Of a DNA stretch of 9,314 nt, positions 6,634 through 9,314 are shown piece by piece (position 1 is the stretch's first letter; each line of letters starts with the position of its first letter). A program made the position numbers and the translations under genes. The DNA is from Bacteroidia bacterium (GTDB taxonomy: Bacteria > Bacteroidota > Bacteroidia > Bacteroidales > P3), in contig BNXT01000034.1 in the NCBI GenBank assembly GCA_025999775.1, positions 1 through 9,314 on the forward strand. The letters run 5' to 3'. The notes beneath the pieces are model-generated. The model was not told the DNA's origin. It saw only the letters and a program-made list of their open reading frames with translations, and searched no databases.

Positions 6634-6766
6634 CTATGGAACCAAAACCAAGCGGAACCCTATGTTGTTGTTGCGATTCGTTGGCGTGTTGTTGTTGCGA
6701 TTGGAAACCGTGCAATTCGACGCATCATTGTTCCAGCTGCCGCCACGATTCACGCGGTTGGAGCCA
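6634..6766 (-). repeat. DGR template repeat (TR)
   Basis: The TR aligns without gaps to 7410-7542 (offset 776) with 112 of 133 positions identical. Of the 21 differences, 20 fall where the TR coding strand has adenine (T on the plus strand, for example 6666, 6668, 6671, 6695, 6696, 6728, 6729, 6749, 6750 and 6758). The one exception is 6652/7428 (G versus C), near the 3' end. Read in the target's frame the TR is full of AAC/AAT codons: its peptide contains [12 protein letters not shown] and [13 protein letters not shown] and ends in the same TAG. AAY codons can mutate freely at their two A positions without ever giving a stop. It begins 25 bp after the accessory gene's stop and lies 152 bp before the RT start. 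Confidence 0.97.
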
Positions 6767-6791
6767 TACCTTTTTACCCTTTGTTTGTTGA

Positions 6792-7274
6792 TTAACTATC
6801 CTTAATCATTAAATCTGTCAAGCGTTTAGCATATTTTGTTCGTCTGTCTTTCTTTATTTCTTCATGCTCAACTATATTTTGTTCTGTTATTTCATCCATC
6901 GTACATATAAGAAGCAGTTCTTTATCGGAAAACACATCGTAGTTTTGGCGTATATTATCTTCTTCGGCTATTGTTTGGCGGTAGCGACGCAACTTTTCAA
7001 ACACCTCTTTATTTTGTTCAGACAGGTCGTTTTTCATCTGTTCTACTGTTGCTTTATATTTACCGCACATCATTTGTCGGGTAGCCTCTTCGACCGATTT
7101 GGTTACTTCGCCCTCGATATACCACACACGAAAACTCCAAAACATAAAGCCCTCATCATCAATGTGCTCCTTGTCAATGATACGAATCACCTTATGGGCG
7201 CGCAGAAAACTATTCATCTCTTCCTGCATCGTGCCTGTATCATGTACCGATATGTAGAATATTTTTAACTGCAT
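6792..7274 (-). CDS. DGR accessory protein with C-terminal HRDC-like domain
   Basis: The 160-aa protein lies between the target and the TR, the position of accessory genes in DGRs. The N-terminal half ([10 protein letters not shown], then [15 protein letters not shown] and a segment ending [11 protein letters not shown]) matches what I recall of DGR-associated proteins. The C-terminal part (about 90-156) has [20 protein letters not shown] followed by [10 protein letters not shown] and a [10 protein letters not shown] helix, the pattern of an HRDC (helicase and RNase D C-terminal) nucleic-acid-binding domain. The usual Avd accessory is instead a small basic four-helix bundle. A role in chaperoning the template RNA or cDNA with the RT is inferred. 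I chose the ATG at 7274; a TTG at 7295 would add seven residues but breaks the family-like start MQLKIF. Confidence 0.8.
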   Translation of the reverse strand: MQLKIFYISVHDTGTMQEEMNSFLRAHKVIRIIDKEHIDDEGFMFWSFRVWYIEGEVTKSVEEATRQMMCGKYKATVEQMKNDLSEQNKEVFEKLRRYRQTIAEEDNIRQNYDVFSDKELLLICTMDEITEQNIVEHEEIKKDRRTKYAKRLTDLMIKDS

Positions 7275-7323
7275 CTCTCGAAAGCGGACAGGCAAACCCT
7301 GCCCTTATATTTTTATTTTTTTT

Positions 7324-7374
7324 CGCAATGCTTTTTTGGCGGGGGCTATCGCTTTCCCCGCCAAAAGCATTGCG
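7324..7374. repeat. Long hairpin just downstream of the VR (candidate DGR target-site hairpin)
   Basis: CGCAATGC...GGCGGGG (7324-7344) and CCCCGCC...GCATTGCG (7356-7374) are complementary along their whole length, apart from two extra T residues in the left arm, around an 11-nt loop. In the coding direction it starts 35 nt after the target's stop codon and is followed by an A-rich run, not a U-run, so it is not a standard terminator for the target. In the Bordetella phage DGR a hairpin or cruciform downstream of the VR promotes retrohoming and marks VR rather than TR as recipient. No comparable long hairpin follows the TR. Confidence 0.75.
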
Positions 7375-7409
7375 GAGTTTATTCTGTTTTTTTGGTTTTG
7401 CACTCTAAA

Positions 7410-7542
7410 CTAGGGAACCAAAACCAACCGGAACCCTATGTCGCTGCTGCGACTCGCTGGCGTGTCGCTGAGGCGACCGGAAACCGTGCAATACGACGCA
7501 TCAAAGGCCCAGCTGCCGCCACGAAGCACGCGGCTGGAGCCA
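7410..7542 (-). repeat. DGR variable repeat (VR), 3' end of the target gene
   Basis: The VR covers the last 44 codons and stop of the target (residues 256-299). Relative to the TR, all 13 AAY codons are changed, at residues 259 Ser, 262 Leu, 268 Ala, 269 Phe, 273 Tyr, 278 Gly, 280 Leu, 281 Ser, 282 Asp, 286 Ser, 288 Ser, 289 Ser and 290 Asp. One ACG has become GCG (Ala285). The conserved scaffold residues RGGSW, CTVS, TP and IGFRLVLVP are untouched. The 3' end (7410-7440) is nearly identical to the TR and should hold the initiation-of-mutagenic-homing site. Confidence 0.97.
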
Positions 7543-8309
7543 GATGTAGCGCCCGTAGGATTATTCGTACTACTTGGATAAGTCCCATACCAATCACTGC
7601 ACCACTCCCACACATTCCCACTCATATCAAAAATACCCAACTCATTGGCAGATTTTCCTCCTACCAGATGCGTTGTAATTCCTGAATTACTAACGTACCA
7701 AGCCACATCCCCTATCGTATTACTTCCACTATAGTCATAGTTATGCGTGCTTTGTCCGCCTTTAGCGGCATACTCCCATTCCGCTTCCGTAGGTAAACGA
7801 TAACGCATGCTGCCTAAGGTTCCGCCATTTGCTAATACCGACAATTTATAACAAAAACCATTCGTATAATACGTAATCCCTTTTTCCGTATAACCTACGC
7901 TGCCGCCCGATGACGTACCTACTATATCATTCCAACTTACATTATACATCGGATAGTTATCGCCCACGCCATAACTACTTGATGGCGCAGAAGCGGGTGA
8001 CCAACCCCCCATCACATCGTACCACTGCTTTTGCGTTACCTCGTACTTCCCTATCTGAAACGTACTGATGCTCACACTGCTTCCATTGAGCGTCGTCGTA
8101 CCGCCGGGTACACTGACCATTTCTATGATATTACTTCCTATAGGAAGGGTATCTGTGCTGTAGGTAATGCTGTCTATTTGCGATATTTTTTCGGTATAAA
8201 CCACACTGCCATTGCGATGAACTTTCATTGTCCTGTTTTGTGACCATGCCACATTGATCGTTAGCAAAAATGCCATGAAAAATAAGGATTTATTAACTAT
8301 CTTTCTCAT
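7410..8309 (-). CDS. Secreted FGE-sulfatase/C-type-lectin-fold protein, DGR target
   Basis: The 299-aa protein has a Sec signal peptide (hydrophobic 9-20, probable cleavage AWS|Q at 23-24). A short module (28-51) with NGSVVYTEKISQIDSITYS follows, common at the start of exported Bacteroidota proteins. Residues 62-298 form a formylglycine-generating-enzyme (FGE/SUMF1) domain: MVSVPGG, FQIGKYEVTQKQWYDVMG, YPMYNVSWND, YRLPTEAEWEYAAKGG, GIFDMSGNVWEWCSDWYG and RVLRGGSW to IGFRLV. This fold is a C-type-lectin variant and a common DGR scaffold. Of the two active-site cysteines of true FGE (human 336 and 341), only the second has a match (Cys274); the first falls on diversified residue 269 (Phe). It is therefore probably a binding protein, not an enzyme. 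The ATG at 8309 lies 37 bp behind the T9SS-sorted protein, so co-transcription is likely. The bound ligand is unknown. Confidence 0.93.
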   Translation of the reverse strand: MRKIVNKSLFFMAFLLTINVAWSQNRTMKVHRNGSVVYTEKISQIDSITYSTDTLPIGSNIIEMVSVPGGTTTLNGSSVSISTFQIGKYEVTQKQWYDVMGGWSPASAPSSSYGVGDNYPMYNVSWNDIVGTSSGGSVGYTEKGITYYTNGFCYKLSVLANGGTLGSMRYRLPTEAEWEYAAKGGQSTHNYDYSGSNTIGDVAWYVSNSGITTHLVGGKSANELGIFDMSGNVWEWCSDWYGTYPSSTNNPTGATSGSSRVLRGGSWAFDASYCTVSGRLSDTPASRSSDIGFRLVLVP

Positions 8310-8346
8310 TTCTGAATATTTTTATTATTTATAATTACGTTGTTGA

Positions 8347-9132
8347 TTATTGTTTGAAGATTTTTGTAACGGTTATGCCCTGTTCTGTAAGGATATGCAG
8401 CACATAAATACCGGCAGAATAGGAAGAAAAAGACAGGTTTACTATTGAAGACGTTGCTTGATTACTGAGCGTAGCCGAAGTATGCAAGGTCTCTACAAAT
8501 TTGCCTGTACCATCAAAGATTTTCACCTCTTCAATGGGTACCGTACCTACAATCGTTAATATGTCTGTCACGGGGTTTGGATACAGCGTAAATCCGAAGT
8601 CCTGTACCTCGTTCACTGCCGTAGCAGTGGCTGTCCACTGCGCCGTTAGGGTGATATTAGCTCTAACATTACTGATACTACCACCAGAAACAGGATAAGT
8701 GTTTGTGCCGTCACTCCATCCATTGAAGCTATAACCGGAATTTGCCGTAAACCCATTAGCGGGAATGTTGTACGTACCGCCGGAGGCAATTTTGCCAGAC
8801 GGCATACTGCCTGTACCCTGCGTACCAACTGCAAACGTAATCGTAAACGTATCTATTGTTGCTGTCGGAGCGTCATTGAAAATCCGACTGAACGTGATCG
8901 TCGCAATAGAATCCAATAACATCGTGTCTATTATACCGCTTTTCATATAAACATAGCGATATTGTTCAGAAAGAACCTCTTTCTCAATCGTCTCTAAATC
9001 GGTTGCTTTCAGAATGTTATGCTGTGATTTGACATAAAGCGTGTCGCCGGCATAGACAGGTATTCGGCACAACATGCCGAGCAAGAACAATCCCAGCAGT
9101 AAGCCTTTCCGCTTGTTAATTTTGTGTTTCAT
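8347..9132 (-). CDS. Secreted protein with InlB-type repeat and T9SS C-terminal sorting domain
   Basis: The 261-aa protein starts with a signal peptide (KHKINKRKG, hydrophobic 11-21, probable cleavage VYA|G at 28-29). Residues 30-84 hold the short exported-protein module ending KSGIIDTMLLDSIATITFS, related to the start of the neighbouring DGR target. Residues 96-166 form one InlB B-repeat/Listeria-Bacteroides repeat: TFTITF, a GG-YNIPA-GFTANSGYSFNGWSDG core and ITLTAQW. Residues 182-261 are a type A T9SS sorting domain: LYPNPVTDILTI, VKIFDGTGKFVETL, then SAGIYVLHI and a terminal KIFKQ. The protein should cross the outer membrane by type IX secretion and remain surface-attached or be released. 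It is first in the apparent transcript that includes the DGR target. Its function is unknown; an adhesin or display role is inferred. Confidence 0.88.
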   Translation of the reverse strand: MKHKINKRKGLLLGLFLLGMLCRIPVYAGDTLYVKSQHNILKATDLETIEKEVLSEQYRYVYMKSGIIDTMLLDSIATITFSRIFNDAPTATIDTFTITFAVGTQGTGSMPSGKIASGGTYNIPANGFTANSGYSFNGWSDGTNTYPVSGGSISNVRANITLTAQWTATATAVNEVQDFGFTLYPNPVTDILTIVGTVPIEEVKIFDGTGKFVETLHTSATLSNQATSSIVNLSFSSYSAGIYVLHILTEQGITVTKIFKQ

Positions 9133-9314
9133 AGTTTATGGGTTTGAATAAATAATTGAGTTGAATAATCCGATACATCCCGATTCGGGCAATTTGAAAT
9201 ACGGCGATATGCGGGCATAAAACATGCCTGTATATGAAAAATCATTAAAATTCCGAGAAAACCCTCTGAACAGCCTAAAAAGCGCCTTAAATGCGATTTC
9301 GCATGGGGGAGGGG
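9133..9314 (-). other. Upstream leader region with short palindromes, no recognised promoter
   Basis: No open gene or TAnnTTTG promoter is visible on the minus strand in these 182 bp. There are three short inverted repeats: CCCGATTCGGG (9179-9189), GGCAT/ATGCC (9214-9218 with 9224-9228) and ATGCGATTTCGCAT (9291-9304). The region would contain the 5' leader of the T9SS protein-DGR target transcript if the promoter lies further right. Confidence 0.4.

Noticed and set aside
6512..6715. 67-aa minus-strand reading frame rich in Gln and Arg across the TR
   Set aside because: It is an out-of-frame reading of the template repeat; the AAC/AAT runs become CAA/GCA-type codons. The frame shared with the VR explains the sequence.
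6539..6805. Plus-strand reading frames across the TR region
   Set aside because: They overlap the TR and its spacer antisense and have no recognisable motifs; low-complexity Leu/Val runs come from the repeated GTT of the TR.
7275..7295. Upstream TTG start for the HRDC accessory gene
   Set aside because: The ATG at 7274 gives the family-like N-terminus MQLKIF; the extra seven residues have no support.
7324..7374. Intrinsic terminator of the target gene
   Set aside because: On the target's strand the stem is followed by an A-rich run, not a U-run; on the other strand the T-rich stretch is separated from the stem and no plus-strand gene ends there.

Overview
The window looks like a chromosomal segment of a member of the Bacteroidota, most likely an uncultured Bacteroidales-type organism. 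The evidence is the TAnnTTTG promoter motif found three times, a type IX secretion (T9SS) C-terminal sorting domain, a DUF6089-type outer-membrane barrel protein, and AT-rich intergenic repeats of the kind seen in that phylum. Apart from a possible gene tail at the extreme left edge, every gene is on the minus strand, so the window reads right to left.

Housekeeping block (109-4332): thrS (threonyl-tRNA synthetase) with its own promoter, infC (initiation factor 3), a DUF6089-like outer-membrane beta-barrel protein with its own promoter, and uppS (undecaprenyl diphosphate synthase) 2 bp behind it. The usual rpmI-rplT pair is not found behind infC.

Repeat-rich spacer and broken toxin-antitoxin locus (4397-5486): a 319-bp element bounded by perfect 17-bp inverted repeats (MITE-like), two further hairpins and a 42-bp direct repeat inside it. 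An intact HicB-type antitoxin gene follows. A canonical promoter and a 19-codon stub matching the N-terminus of a HicA toxin lie directly upstream, so the toxin appears to have been deleted while the antitoxin was kept.

Diversity-generating retroelement, DGR (5501-8309): this is the notable system. In transcription order it comprises a secreted formylglycine-generating-enzyme-fold (C-type-lectin-like) target protein whose last 44 codons are the variable repeat (VR); a 51-nt hairpin just downstream of the VR; an HRDC-domain accessory protein; the template repeat (TR); a structured TR-RT spacer; and a DGR-type reverse transcriptase (YMDD, IGNLTSQ). TR and VR align without gaps over 133 bp with 21 differences, 20 of them at template adenines on the coding strand. 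All 13 AAC/AAT codons of the TR are changed in the VR. This is a direct footprint of adenine-specific mutagenic retrohoming.

Upstream of the target and probably co-transcribed (8347-9132) is a secreted protein with an InlB/Listeria-Bacteroides-type repeat and a T9SS sorting domain. It shares a short N-terminal module with the target, which suggests that the DGR diversifies an exported or surface-displayed binding protein. The right 180 bp hold an upstream leader with short palindromes and no recognised promoter.
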